Origin: Blautia luti
Lineage (GTDB): Bacteria > Bacillota > Clostridia > Lachnospirales > Lachnospiraceae
Direction: 5' to 3'
Length of the DNA stretch: 64,000 nucleotides
Assembly: GCF_033096465.1 (NCBI RefSeq)
Contig: NZ_AP028156.1
Span: 1,198,501 to 1,262,500 of the forward strand
Below are positions 27,666 to 35,643 of this stretch, piece after piece; the stretch's first letter is position 1; each line of letters begins with the position of its first letter. Made by a program: the position numbers and the translations under genes. The notes under the pieces are model-generated. The model had not been told where the DNA came from. It saw only the letters and a program-made list of their open reading frames with translations, and made no database searches.

Positions 27666-28772
27666 GTGAGAAAGATAAACCGAGCAGTAAAAATAAGGAT
27701 CTATCCAAATAAAGAACAGATAACCCAGATAGAGAAGACGATCGGCTGCAGTCGTTTTCTTTATAACCGGATGCTTGCGGATAAGATCCGTTATTATCAG
27801 GAAGAAAAAAAGATGCTGAAAAATACGCCGACCGGATATAAAAAAGAATATCCATGGCTGAAAGAGGTGGATTCTCTTGCGCTGGCGAATGTACAGTTAA
27901 ATCTGGAAGGGGCTTTCCGGAAATTTTTCCAGGAACCGGGAGTGGGCTTTCCGCATTATAAATCAAAAAAGCACTCGCGGAAATCTTATACAACAAATAT
28001 GGTAAATGGGAATATCTGTCTGCAGGACAGGTTCCTGAAACTGCCAAAGATGCAGCCGGTAAAAATAAAACTCCACTGTATGATCCCGGAGGAATGGAAG
28101 CTGAAATCAGTGACTGTGAGCAGGGAACCATCCGGAAAATATTTTGCCAGCCTGCTGTTCGACTGTGAAAACCAAACAGCGGAGAAAAGACAGGCGGAAA
28201 AATTTCTGGGGATTGATTTTGCCATGCATGGAATGTGTGTATTTTCCACCGGTGAAAGGGCCGGATATCCCATGTTTTACCGGAATGCAGAGAAAAAACT
28301 TGCCCGGGAACAGAGAAAACTTTCCAGATGTGAAAAGGGCAGCCGTAACTATCAGAAACAGAAGAAAAAGGTTGCTTTATATCACGAAAAGATAAAGAAC
28401 CAGAGGAAGGATTTCCAGCATAAGCTCAGCCACAGCCTTGCAGAAGACTATGACGCAGTATGTGTGGAGGATCTGAACCTGAGGGGGATAGCCGGAGGCC
28501 TGCATTTCGGAAAAGGGATACAGGATAACGGATACGGTCAGTTCCTTTCCATGCTTGGATATAAGCTGGAAGAACGTGGAAAATATCTGATAAAAGTAGA
28601 CAGATATTTTGCATCCAGTAAGATATGCAGCGTATGCGGACATAAGAAGAAAGAGCTGGCATTATCAGAACGGATATACCTATGCGAATGTGGAAACCGG
28701 ATGGACCGGGATGTGAATGCAGCGGTCAATATTCTGAAAGAAGGAAAAAGAATATATAAAAAATGTGCATAA
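27666..28772 (+). CDS. tnpB: TnpB RNA-guided nuclease of IS605-type element, copy A
   Basis: A 368-residue TnpB with GTG start, overlapping the tnpA relic. The N-terminal region reads RIYPNKEQITQIEKTIGCSR. The RuvC-like triad is intact: Asp in LGIDFAMHG, Glu in VCVEDLNL, Asp in MDRDVNAAVNIL. A zinc ribbon CSVCG...CECG sits between the last two. TnpB proteins of this family cut DNA guided by an RNA from the element's right end, favouring return of the element. It differs from copy B at about nine residues. Confidence 0.88.
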   Translation: MRKINRAVKIRIYPNKEQITQIEKTIGCSRFLYNRMLADKIRYYQEEKKMLKNTPTGYKKEYPWLKEVDSLALANVQLNLEGAFRKFFQEPGVGFPHYKSKKHSRKSYTTNMVNGNICLQDRFLKLPKMQPVKIKLHCMIPEEWKLKSVTVSREPSGKYFASLLFDCENQTAEKRQAEKFLGIDFAMHGMCVFSTGERAGYPMFYRNAEKKLAREQRKLSRCEKGSRNYQKQKKKVALYHEKIKNQRKDFQHKLSHSLAEDYDAVCVEDLNLRGIAGGLHFGKGIQDNGYGQFLSMLGYKLEERGKYLIKVDRYFASSKICSVCGHKKKELALSERIYLCECGNRMDRDVNAAVNILKEGKRIYKKCA

Positions 28773-28915
28773 TAGCACAGAAAAGATCCGTAACCGGATA
28801 AAAAAGAACCGCGGGACACGCGGGGATAGCCTGTTTTAGCTTTGCCCTGAAGGGCAATTGAGCAGGAAGCTCCCACTTCAAAATCTGTAAGATTTAAGTG
28901 GCGAGAGCATGTCAC
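28773..28915 (+). ncRNA. Predicted omega RNA region and right end, copy A
   Basis: The 143 bp after tnpB hold GC-rich pairing segments and the right-end hairpin. In this family the RNA spans this region and continues into flanking DNA as the guide; the guide would begin GTTCTATGTTATGTATGG. Assigned from family knowledge plus identity with copy B. Confidence 0.5.
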
Positions 28916-29025
28916 GTTCTATGTTATGTATGGTAATGGCGATATATACAGGTCATAAAATAATTACTGGTAATAGAAAAGAAAAGGCAAAAAAAGAGAA
29001 AGTTACAGATAGGGAGGGATAAATA

Positions 29026-29481
29026 ATGTTGGAAGTAGGAATTAAGGCACCTGATTTTGAGTTGCCCGATCAAAATGGGAAAATACATAGATTATCGGAT
29101 TATACAGGAAAAAAAGTGATTTTATATTTCTATCCCAAGGATAATACAGCGGGATGCATGAAACAGGCATGTGGTTTTTCCGAGAGATACCCTCAGTTTA
29201 CCGAAAAAGGTGCAGTTATTCTTGGAATCAGTAAGGATTCTGTATCCTCTCATAAGAGATTTGAGGAAAAATATGGATTGGCATTTACACTTTTAGCAGA
29301 TTCAGAGCGGAAAGTTATTGAAGCTTATGATGTATGGAAAGAAAAGAAAAATTATGGAAAAGTCTCTATGGGAGTAGTAAGAACCACATATCTTATTGAT
29401 GAACAGGGGATTATTATAAAGGCAAATGATAAAGTCAAGGCTGCAGATGATCCTGAAAATATGCTTAAGGAATTAGATTAA
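29026..29481 (+). CDS. bcp: Peroxiredoxin, Bcp/thiol peroxidase type
   Basis: A 151-residue AhpC/TSA-fold peroxidase that reduces peroxides with thioredoxin electrons. It reads APDFELPDQNGKIHRLSDY, then FYPKDNTAGCMKQACGF with peroxidatic Cys and a second Cys five residues later (usual TPGCTKEAC). IGVVRTTYLID-like residues near the end match the family. It overlaps yaaA by one base. GGGAGGG supports the ATG. The upstream flank is the right end of IS copy A, so an original promoter may have been displaced. Confidence 0.9.
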   Translation: MLEVGIKAPDFELPDQNGKIHRLSDYTGKKVILYFYPKDNTAGCMKQACGFSERYPQFTEKGAVILGISKDSVSSHKRFEEKYGLAFTLLADSERKVIEAYDVWKEKKNYGKVSMGVVRTTYLIDEQGIIIKANDKVKAADDPENMLKELD

Positions 29482-30233
29482 TGAAGATAATATTATCCCC
29501 TGCTAAAAAGATGATTACAGATATTGACAGCATAGCACCGGATGCATTGCCTGAATTTATTGAAAAGACGACTGAGATACAGAGTTGGTTGAAAAGTAAG
29601 TCAAAAGAAGAATTGAAGACCATCTGGAAATGTAATGACAAAATTACAGAACAGAACTTCAATAGATTTGAAAACATGGATCTTTATCATTTACTTACTC
29701 CAGCTGTGTTATCATATGAAGGAATTGCTTTTCAATATATGGCTCCATCCGTGTTTGAGGACAGTCAGTTCGAGTATGTACAAAATCATTTGAGAATAAT
29801 ATCTGCATTTTATGGTGTGTTAAAACCAAGAGATGGTGTGACGCCTTATCGTTTGGAAATGCAGGCGAAGGTTGGAATAGGGGAAACAAAAAATCTGTAT
29901 GAGTACTGGGGAGATTTATTGTACCGCTCAGTGATTGATAACAGCAGGGTTATAATCAATCTAGCATCAAAAGAATACTCTAAATGTATAGAAAAATATC
30001 TGACACAACAGGACAGATATATTACGATTACATTTTGTGAGTTATCAGGAGATAAACTGGTGACAAAAGGTACATATGCTAAGATGGCTCGTGGTGAAAT
30101 GGTTAGGTTCATGGCTGAAAACAGTATTGAAAATCCCGAGGATATTAAGAAATTTGATAGACTAGGTTATTCATTCCGTTCTGATTTATCATCAGATGTA
30201 GAATATGTTTTTGAACGAAAAAAGGATGATTAA
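29481..30233 (+). CDS. yaaA: Peroxide stress protein YaaA
   Basis: A 250-residue YaaA/DUF328 protein. It shows the signatures MKIILSPAKKM at the start, QNFNRFENMDLYHLLTPAV, SAFYGVLKPRDGVTPYRLEM and TKGTYAKMARGEMVRFM. YaaA limits free iron and oxidative damage during peroxide stress in Escherichia coli and has DNA-binding ability. The start codon overlaps the bcp stop, so the pair is translationally coupled and forms a peroxide-defence unit with the nearby rubredoxin. Confidence 0.92.
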   Translation: MKIILSPAKKMITDIDSIAPDALPEFIEKTTEIQSWLKSKSKEELKTIWKCNDKITEQNFNRFENMDLYHLLTPAVLSYEGIAFQYMAPSVFEDSQFEYVQNHLRIISAFYGVLKPRDGVTPYRLEMQAKVGIGETKNLYEYWGDLLYRSVIDNSRVIINLASKEYSKCIEKYLTQQDRYITITFCELSGDKLVTKGTYAKMARGEMVRFMAENSIENPEDIKKFDRLGYSFRSDLSSDVEYVFERKKDD

Positions 30234-30587
30234 ATGATTAAAACAAAAAGTAGTCAGTAATGTTAATTTATTATAACAATAAGAATTGTTACTACTATTG
30301 ATTGATAATAAATTAATATTGATATATAATTATAATTAATAATGAATCCTAATAAGCATGGAATGGATTACACTAAATACAAATCAAGGTATTTATAGAA
30401 AACAGTTAATTCCGTGATAGGAACCTATTGCGGATTTCTGCCTCTGTGGTGGAGAATATGTAGAAGAAGTATACGCATACTGCAATCGTCATGGGTTTTG
30501 GAAATGCTAAAAACACTTGACATTCGTGCTAAGATTACAAAATAATTCAGATACAACAGTAATATATTTATAAGGAGGAACAAACTA
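30234..30587. other. AT-rich intergenic region before rubredoxin
   Basis: No intact gene. A short open stretch near 30432-30510 reads ADFCLCGGEYVEEVYAYCNR without a start and may be a relic of a Cys-rich protein. TTGACA at about 30517 may be a rubredoxin -35 box, without a clear -10. Confidence 0.35.
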
Positions 30588-30746
30588 ATGAAATATGTAT
30601 GTGACGTTTGCGGATGGGAATATGATGAAGAGGAAGGTTATCCTGAAGGTGGTATTGCACCAGGAACAAAGTGGGAGGATGTTCCGGAAGATTTTGAATG
30701 TCCATTATGTAATGTTGGAAAAGATCAGTTTTCAGAAGTTGAATAG
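30588..30746 (+). CDS. Rubredoxin
   Basis: A 52-residue rubredoxin: MKYVCDVCGWEYDEEEG with the first CxxC, the conserved GIAPGTKWEDVPEDF, and the second CPLC ligand pair (C39, C42 approximately) that together hold one iron. Rubredoxins pass electrons to oxygen- and peroxide-reducing enzymes in anaerobes, which fits the bcp-yaaA context. AAGGAGG stands upstream of the ATG. It is short but complete. Confidence 0.95.
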   Translation: MKYVCDVCGWEYDEEEGYPEGGIAPGTKWEDVPEDFECPLCNVGKDQFSEVE

Positions 30747-30782
30747 AAGCCTAATCTTGTGTTAAATACGGATGGATAAATA

Positions 30783-32577
30783 AAAAGGGCGTGTGAAAAA
30801 ACGAGAGTTTTTTCATGCGTCCTTTTGCTTATGGATGTAATAGTAGTTATATTACATAAAAAAGGATATAGTTCCCCTTACCCCATAAGAATGCTATTAT
30901 GAAATCCTATGCGGCAGTTGCACCTTTTTTCTGTTTGTTGTGATATTTATAAAGATTGTGTCCGATAGAAACAAGAAATACTTCGAGCAGTACAGATTTT
31001 ATTCCTCTTCGGACAATTCTTTTGTACCACCGATCGTTTTTCATGATACCAAAAGTACCTTCTGCCTGGATGGATCTGTTCATCCTCAGAAGTGCTCCCT
31101 GGATACTTTCGAGATTTTCTATCACTTCCTGATGCATCGCTGTAAGTTCGCGGTTGATCCGAACAGTACGGTTTTTATTTGTCTTTTTACATTGTTCTGC
31201 GTATGGACAGCTGGAGCAATCTTCACACTGATACACTTCTTCCTGACGCCCATACTTGTTTCCCTTTACGTTTTTTTGATACTGAAGGTAAAATCTTTTC
31301 CCGTTTGGGCAACGCATAATCCCGTCTTTCCCGATTGGAAAATTTACTGCACGAAATGGATCTTCATGATACTTCTTGTCAGTAGTCTCTTTCTTGAACA
31401 TAGGGAACTTCATATATTTTTTCATTCCATGCTGCTCACAGAAGATGTAATTATTGTAAGAACCATATCCGGCATCTGCCACTGGATATTTCGGATAAAA
31501 GCCATATGTCGTATAAAACTTGTTCATCAATGGAATAAAACAATCCATATCTGAGCGATACTGATTTACATCGACAACAGCAATGTACTCATCTGCAACA
31601 CCGACCTGTATATTATAGGCTGGAAGCAACTGGTCATTTCCCATGTAGTCTTTCTTGATTCGCATAAAAGTGGCCGAATGGTCTGTTTTTGAGTAGCTGT
31701 TGCGCTCTTCTCCGCAGATCTTTATTTTTTCTACATATTCTTCCAACTTGGTTGTATACTCCCTGAGTTTTTCATAATGACGCTGCTGCGTAGTTTTACG
31801 ATGTCCTCTACCATGAACAAATATCGTTTCATCAATCTGCCAGGCTTCAGCATACTGCTCGGCAGCTTCTTTTAAATACTCTGGTGCATACTCACTATTG
31901 ATACAAAGCTTTATCCCTGTACATGACAGCTCTTCATTGATTTCCTTAAAGAGTTCAGTAATCTTATCAAAGAGCCGGTATCTGGATTTTTCTGTGGCTT
32001 TTTTCCACACCCAGGAATATTTATTTGCATTTGCTTCAAACTTGGAACCATCGATGTATAGATGTTGGAGATCCACATGTTCTGTCTCGAAGATTTTTTT
32101 GTTTATGTCTCGAAATATTTCTTCAATGGAATCAGCAAGCACCTCATTAATGAAGTAGCCGAAGGTACGATAAGAAGGGGTTTGATGGTCCATAAGATAC
32201 GTAAAGCGGAGATTGACTTTACACTGATCCTCCAGCTCACGTAACGATATATAGCCATTCGCCATAAATCCAAACAAAACTGTCTTCAGCATACTGACCG
32301 GGGCATATCTAAATCTTCCTGTATAATGTTGCGGAATATTTTTCAGATATTTCTCCAGTTCGATTTCTCCCATAAATCTGTCAAAAGTCAGCACTGGATC
32401 ACAGATGTCCAGATAATCTTGAATTAGCATTGGCAAAACTGCCTGTTTTGGGTTAGAATAAATTATGTTATTAATTTTTTTCACAAGTTAATTATAACAG
32501 AAAGAAAGACCTTGAGTTCATTATAAACTCTTGGTCTTTCTTTTTTCAGGACTATTCTTTTTTCACAGCCCCTTTCA
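30783..32577 (-). mobile_element. IS1182-family insertion sequence
   Basis: One transposase gene lies between imperfect terminal repeats: AAAAGGGCGTGTGAAAAAA read inward from the left (from 30783) and AAAGGGGCTGTGAAAAAA read inward from the right (ending about 32577). The left end itself folds into a terminator-like hairpin that may also end the rubredoxin transcript. No clear target duplication was found. Confidence 0.7.
30907..32484 (-). CDS. IS1182 family transposase
   Basis: A 525-residue DDE transposase. N-terminal SMLKTVLFGFMANGYISLRE lies in the family's DUF772 domain; catalytic carboxylates are seen in LYIDGSKFEANA, VADAGYGSYNN and AEGTFGIMK. A zinc-like Cys cluster (CEDCSSCPYAEQC) precedes the last. 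It appears full length with no frameshift, so the element may still be active. Confidence 0.9.
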   Translation of the reverse strand: MKKINNIIYSNPKQAVLPMLIQDYLDICDPVLTFDRFMGEIELEKYLKNIPQHYTGRFRYAPVSMLKTVLFGFMANGYISLRELEDQCKVNLRFTYLMDHQTPSYRTFGYFINEVLADSIEEIFRDINKKIFETEHVDLQHLYIDGSKFEANANKYSWVWKKATEKSRYRLFDKITELFKEINEELSCTGIKLCINSEYAPEYLKEAAEQYAEAWQIDETIFVHGRGHRKTTQQRHYEKLREYTTKLEEYVEKIKICGEERNSYSKTDHSATFMRIKKDYMGNDQLLPAYNIQVGVADEYIAVVDVNQYRSDMDCFIPLMNKFYTTYGFYPKYPVADAGYGSYNNYIFCEQHGMKKYMKFPMFKKETTDKKYHEDPFRAVNFPIGKDGIMRCPNGKRFYLQYQKNVKGNKYGRQEEVYQCEDCSSCPYAEQCKKTNKNRTVRINRELTAMHQEVIENLESIQGALLRMNRSIQAEGTFGIMKNDRWYKRIVRRGIKSVLLEVFLVSIGHNLYKYHNKQKKGATAA

Positions 32578-32581
32578 TTGA

Positions 32582-33589
32582 TTAAGAATTAACGATATCA
32601 TCAATCTTCTTAAGTTCTTCATCTGAAAAATCAGTATGTCCGATTATCTTGATATTATCAAGAATCTGCTCAGGTTTTGAAGCTCCAATCAGGACACTTG
32701 TTACTTTATCATCTTTTAGAATCCAGCTAAGAGCCATCTCGGCAAGCGTCTGTCCTCTTTCCATAGCAATTTCGTTAAGTGCCTGAATCTGGGAAAGCTT
32801 TTCTGATGTAAGTGCAGTCTCATTAAGAAATCGTCCGTCAGTGGCAATTCTGCTATCAGCAGGGATACCATTGAGGTAGCGCTTCGTAAGAAGTTCCTGT
32901 GCGAGAGGAGAGAAAGCTATGATACCTTTTCCAAGCTCATAGGCAGTGTCCTTAAGCCCGTTATTCTCAATTGTTCTGTCAAAAATAGAATAACGGTTCT
33001 GGTTGATTACGAAAGGACATTTCAAATAGGTTAGGATTTCTGTAGCCTTTTTAAGTGTGGGACCATCATAATTTGAAAGACCTACATAAAGGGCTTTTCC
33101 ACTTCGAACGATAGAGTCAAGAGCACCCATAGTCTCCTCAAGTGGTGTCTCAGGATCCATTCTGTGATGATAGAAGATATCGACATAATCAAGTCCAAGT
33201 CGCTTAAGACTCTGGTCCAGGCTTGCAATAAGGTACTTGCGGCTTCCCCAATTGCCATAAGGTCCTTCCCACATATCAAATCCGGCCTTTGTGCTGATGA
33301 GCATTTCATCTCGGTATGGATGAAGTTCTTCCCTGAAAAGCTTGCCGAAATTGCGTTCTGCACTGCCATAAGCAGGCCCATAATTATTGGCAAGGTCAAA
33401 ATGAGTGATTCCATTGTCAAAAGCGGTAAAGCACATCTGCTTCATATTTTCGTAGACACTTGTATCACCAAAATTGTGCCAGAGTCCAAGTGAAACAACA
33501 GGCAGCTTCAAGTCACTTTTACCGCAGCGGTTGTAAACTATTGTGTCGTATCTTTTTTGTCTGCAATGTACATGTGTATATACCTCCAT
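32582..33589 (-). CDS. Aldo/keto reductase, YghZ (L-glyceraldehyde 3-phosphate reductase) type, start frameshifted
   Basis: A 335-residue NADPH-dependent reductase fold. The catalytic tetrad is present: Asp and Tyr in HFDLANNYGP, Lys in LISTKAGFD, His in YHHRMDPETP. C-terminal LIGASKPEQILDN is the coenzyme site. The natural start should be the ATG at 33573, seven bases after GGAGGTA, reading MYIADKK, but one A is missing from a six-A run (33553-33558), shifting the frame. The listed start at 33589 lacks a ribosome site. It is either a real mutation or a base-call error. Confidence 0.8.
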   Translation of the reverse strand: MEVYTHVHCRQKRYDTIVYNRCGKSDLKLPVVSLGLWHNFGDTSVYENMKQMCFTAFDNGITHFDLANNYGPAYGSAERNFGKLFREELHPYRDEMLISTKAGFDMWEGPYGNWGSRKYLIASLDQSLKRLGLDYVDIFYHHRMDPETPLEETMGALDSIVRSGKALYVGLSNYDGPTLKKATEILTYLKCPFVINQNRYSIFDRTIENNGLKDTAYELGKGIIAFSPLAQELLTKRYLNGIPADSRIATDGRFLNETALTSEKLSQIQALNEIAMERGQTLAEMALSWILKDDKVTSVLIGASKPEQILDNIKIIGHTDFSDEELKKIDDIVNS

Positions 33590-33678
33590 GATTATATCTT
33601 TCTGCTACACTTAGGATATCATATTTTTTCTTCAATTGCATCCAGCTCTTCATTTCATCCTCTGTTTTCGCTGTATGC

Positions 33679-33820
33679 GTTACTGTTCACACGATGTGCG
33701 ACCAGCAACGCATCTCGCCATTTTAAATCGCCTTTGGCGATGGGGCGAGATGCATTCAAGCCAAAACATGCATTCTCCGTGTCAATCAGCGAAGTGATTG
33801 ACACGGGAGTGAACAGTAAC
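33679..33820. repeat. MITE-like inverted-repeat element, copy 2
   Basis: Perfect 12-bp ends GTTACTGTTCAC (33679-33690) and GTGAACAGTAAC (33809-33820), flanked by the 8-bp duplication CTGTATGC (33671-33678, 33821-33828). The inside has palindromes (GCATCTCGCC/GGGCGAGATGC; GTGTCAATCA/TGATTGACAC) and differs from copies 1 and 3, so only the ends are shared. Confidence 0.85.
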
Positions 33821-33827
33821 CTGTATG

Positions 33828-33947
33828 CTACTGCAATTTCTCCAACAATTCCAGATGAAGTTTCTGCACCTTAATCTTTTGTTTTTGTATATTCACTCTT
33901 TGAGTGGACTTTCCTCCTTCGATTTTCTTTAAAGCTTTATGCTTCAT
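33828..33947 (-). CDS. Possible 39-residue basic peptide
   Basis: An open frame starting MKHKALKKIEGGKSTQRV and ending LELLEKLQ, highly basic and probably helical. AGAAGAG stands upstream. Its stop codon touches the MITE target duplication, so the reading frame may once have been longer. No family recognised; it may be a gene relic. Confidence 0.3.
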   Translation of the reverse strand: MKHKALKKIEGGKSTQRVNIQKQKIKVQKLHLELLEKLQ

Positions 33948-34115
33948 AAACTCTTCTTTTATATAGTTTTTTCAAAACAACTATAGTAATATAGAGTTAT
34001 CACAATCTTAGCTTCCTACTATTCAACGGTTCCTTTTCGCCATATCCAGTGGGGTGGGTAAAGATGACCCAATAAGTGAATGTAATTGAAGAAATTAAAA
34101 AAAGGACTATTTTTT

Positions 34116-34829
34116 ATGAACAATATAAAAGAAAGAATAAAAATATTTTCAGGGGCGCAGCTTAAATACATTGCTTTTCTATCTATGCTTATCGATCACA
34201 CAAACAAAGCGTTAATCTATCCGAATTTGGATGGAGGAGCATTGAATCGGTTGAGTGACTTTTTTGATATTTTAGGAAGAATCGCATTTCCAATATTCAT
34301 CTTCCTTCTCGTGGAAGGCTATTTCCACACAAAAAATAAATGGAAGTATTTAATTACACTTCTTGTATTTGGAGTAATATCAGAAATTCCTTTTGATATG
34401 TGTACAACAGCTACATTTTTTGAAGCCAACTGGAACAATATTATGTTTACGTTAGCCTTGGTGCTTGCCATGATCTGGCTGATTGATGTACTCAAGGAAA
34501 AGATGGCAGCATTGCCGAAAGCTTTATGGTATTTCGTATCATTTCTCATTGTGACAGTATTGTGCTTTGCTGCAATGAATCTGGGATTAGATTATGAACA
34601 CCATGCGGTGCTGATTGGATATTTCTATTATATTTTTCATGACCGACAGGCACTTGCGATTCCATTTTCCTATCTTTCCATGTTCAAAGAACCATGGGCT
34701 TTGCTTGGATTTGGCCTGACACTTACTTATAATGGAGAACGTGGAAAACAGAATAAGTGGTTTAATTATCTTTTTTATCCAGTACATTTGCTGATTTTAG
34801 GAATTATAAGAATGTGTCTTAAGATTTGA
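34116..34829 (+). CDS. TraX family membrane protein
   Basis: A 237-residue protein with about six to seven membrane segments. It opens with a TraX-like segment, GAQLKYIAFLSMLIDHTNKA, followed by DILGRIAFPIFIFLLVEGY, characteristic of TraX, named for acetylating F pilin but widespread in Firmicutes with unknown substrate. The ATG at 34116 follows AAAGGA; the 34086 TTG in the same frame has no ribosome site. No pilus genes are near, so conjugation is not implied. Confidence 0.88.
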   Translation: MNNIKERIKIFSGAQLKYIAFLSMLIDHTNKALIYPNLDGGALNRLSDFFDILGRIAFPIFIFLLVEGYFHTKNKWKYLITLLVFGVISEIPFDMCTTATFFEANWNNIMFTLALVLAMIWLIDVLKEKMAALPKALWYFVSFLIVTVLCFAAMNLGLDYEHHAVLIGYFYYIFHDRQALAIPFSYLSMFKEPWALLGFGLTLTYNGERGKQNKWFNYLFYPVHLLILGIIRMCLKI

Positions 34830-34842
34830 ATATGAAATTTAA

Positions 34843-34885
34843 AAAAGGACTTTTCTTTTAAAATGAACGAAAAGTCCTCTTTTTG
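34843..34885 (+). terminator. Terminator of TraX gene
   Basis: AAAAGGACTTTTC pairs with GAAAAGTCCTCTTTT, followed by a T-run. Just beyond it, ATTTCACAGCCCCTTTTT (about 34900-34917) resembles an IS1182 outer end and may be a solo relic. Confidence 0.8.
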
Positions 34886-34929
34886 CGTAGATGACTGTTA
34901 TTTCACAGCCCCTTTTTATTGCGATATTT

Positions 34930-34971
34930 TGTGATGATATCACAGAAAATAATCTACCTTTTGTTTATAAT
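34930..34971 (+). promoter_or_regulatory. Crp/Fnr-type site 1 and -10 box of thioredoxin-CoADR operon
   Basis: TGTGATGATATCACA (34930-34944, centre 34937) is a perfect palindrome. TATAAT starts at 34966, 29 bp from the centre, and no good -35 box is present. That places the site near -41, the class II activator position. Sites at 38644 and 40630 share this geometry. Confidence 0.8.
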
Positions 34972-35000
34972 GTAGCTAGAAACTAAGGGAGGATTATAAA

Positions 35001-35306
35001 ATGACTGCAATTAATATCAATAAAAATAATTTCCAGAGTGAAGTGATGAATTCTGATAAACCTGTCCTTTTGGATTTTTGGGCGCCTTGGTGTGCTCCTT
35101 GTCGTATGGTGGTTCCTATCATAGAGGAGATTGCAGGTGAACGCCCTGATATCAGAGTTGGTAAAATCAATGTGGATGAGCAGCCTGAACTGGCAAGTGA
35201 ATTTAGTATTATGAGTATCCCAACTTTGGTGGTTATGAAGAATGGGAAGATCGTACAACAGGTTTCAGGTGCGAGACCTAAGAATGCAATTTTAGAAATG
35301 CTTTAA
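35001..35306 (+). CDS. trxA: Thioredoxin with WCAPC active site
   Basis: A 101-residue thioredoxin, a small disulfide reductase. The active site is Cys31-Ala-Pro-Cys34 (WAPWCAPCR), a variant of the usual WCGPC; cis-proline follows in MSIPTLVV. GGGAGG supports the ATG. It is the first gene of an operon with rhodanese and CoA-disulfide reductase genes, pointing to handling of sulfane sulfur or low-molecular-weight disulfides. Confidence 0.93.
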   Translation: MTAININKNNFQSEVMNSDKPVLLDFWAPWCAPCRMVVPIIEEIAGERPDIRVGKINVDEQPELASEFSIMSIPTLVVMKNGKIVQQVSGARPKNAILEML

Positions 35307-35321
35307 GGAGGAGGTGCACTA

Positions 35322-35642
35322 ATGGGATTTTTTGATTTCCTTAAACAGGCGAATATTAATCAAGGGATAGAGGAATATAAAAGGACTGCTGGTGCAGTTC
35401 TGCTGGATGTACGTACTCCGCAGGAATATCAGGAAGGGCATATACCAGAAAGTAAAAATGTACCGTTACAACAACTTAACAATGTTGTTTCAGTAGTGAA
35501 GAATACAGAAATTCCACTGTTTGTATACTGTTATTCCGGAGTCCGAAGTCGTCAAGCAACAGGGTTGTTGCAACGAATGGGATATTCTAAAGTAAATAAT
35601 ATCGGTGGCATTGCTGCTTATTCAGGAAAGGTGGAAAAATAA
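35322..35642 (+). CDS. Rhodanese-like domain protein
   Basis: A 106-residue single-domain rhodanese. It reads VLLDVRTPQEYQEGHIPESK and the active-site loop CYSGVRSRQA with catalytic Cys in YCYSGVRS. It can carry sulfane sulfur as a persulfide. AAGGAGGAGG stands before the ATG. The stop codon is one base before the next ATG, implying tight coupling. Confidence 0.9.
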   Translation: MGFFDFLKQANINQGIEEYKRTAGAVLLDVRTPQEYQEGHIPESKNVPLQQLNNVVSVVKNTEIPLFVYCYSGVRSRQATGLLQRMGYSKVNNIGGIAAYSGKVEK

Positions 35643-35643
35643 G

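Larger units (their letters stand above)
27324..28915 (+). mobile_element. IS200/IS605-type element, copy A
   Basis: About 1592 bp with no terminal inverted repeats. The left end follows TTTAAC, the target known for IS605, and carries a subterminal hairpin (TCCCTCAC with GTGATGGGA). The right end has hairpin CCACTT/AAGTGG plus AAATCT/AGATTT and stops at TCAC (28912-28915). Copy B (52859-54454) matches it end to end with few differences. Contents are a decayed tnpA and an intact tnpB. Confidence 0.85.

Noticed and set aside
30783..30826. Stand-alone rubredoxin terminator
   Set aside because: The hairpin is better explained as the left end of the IS1182 element, although it may also terminate transcription.
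34895..34920. Second IS1182 end (TTTCACAGCCCCTTTTT)
   Set aside because: Matches the outer bases of the IS1182 repeat, but no partner end or transposase remnant is next to it; could be chance.
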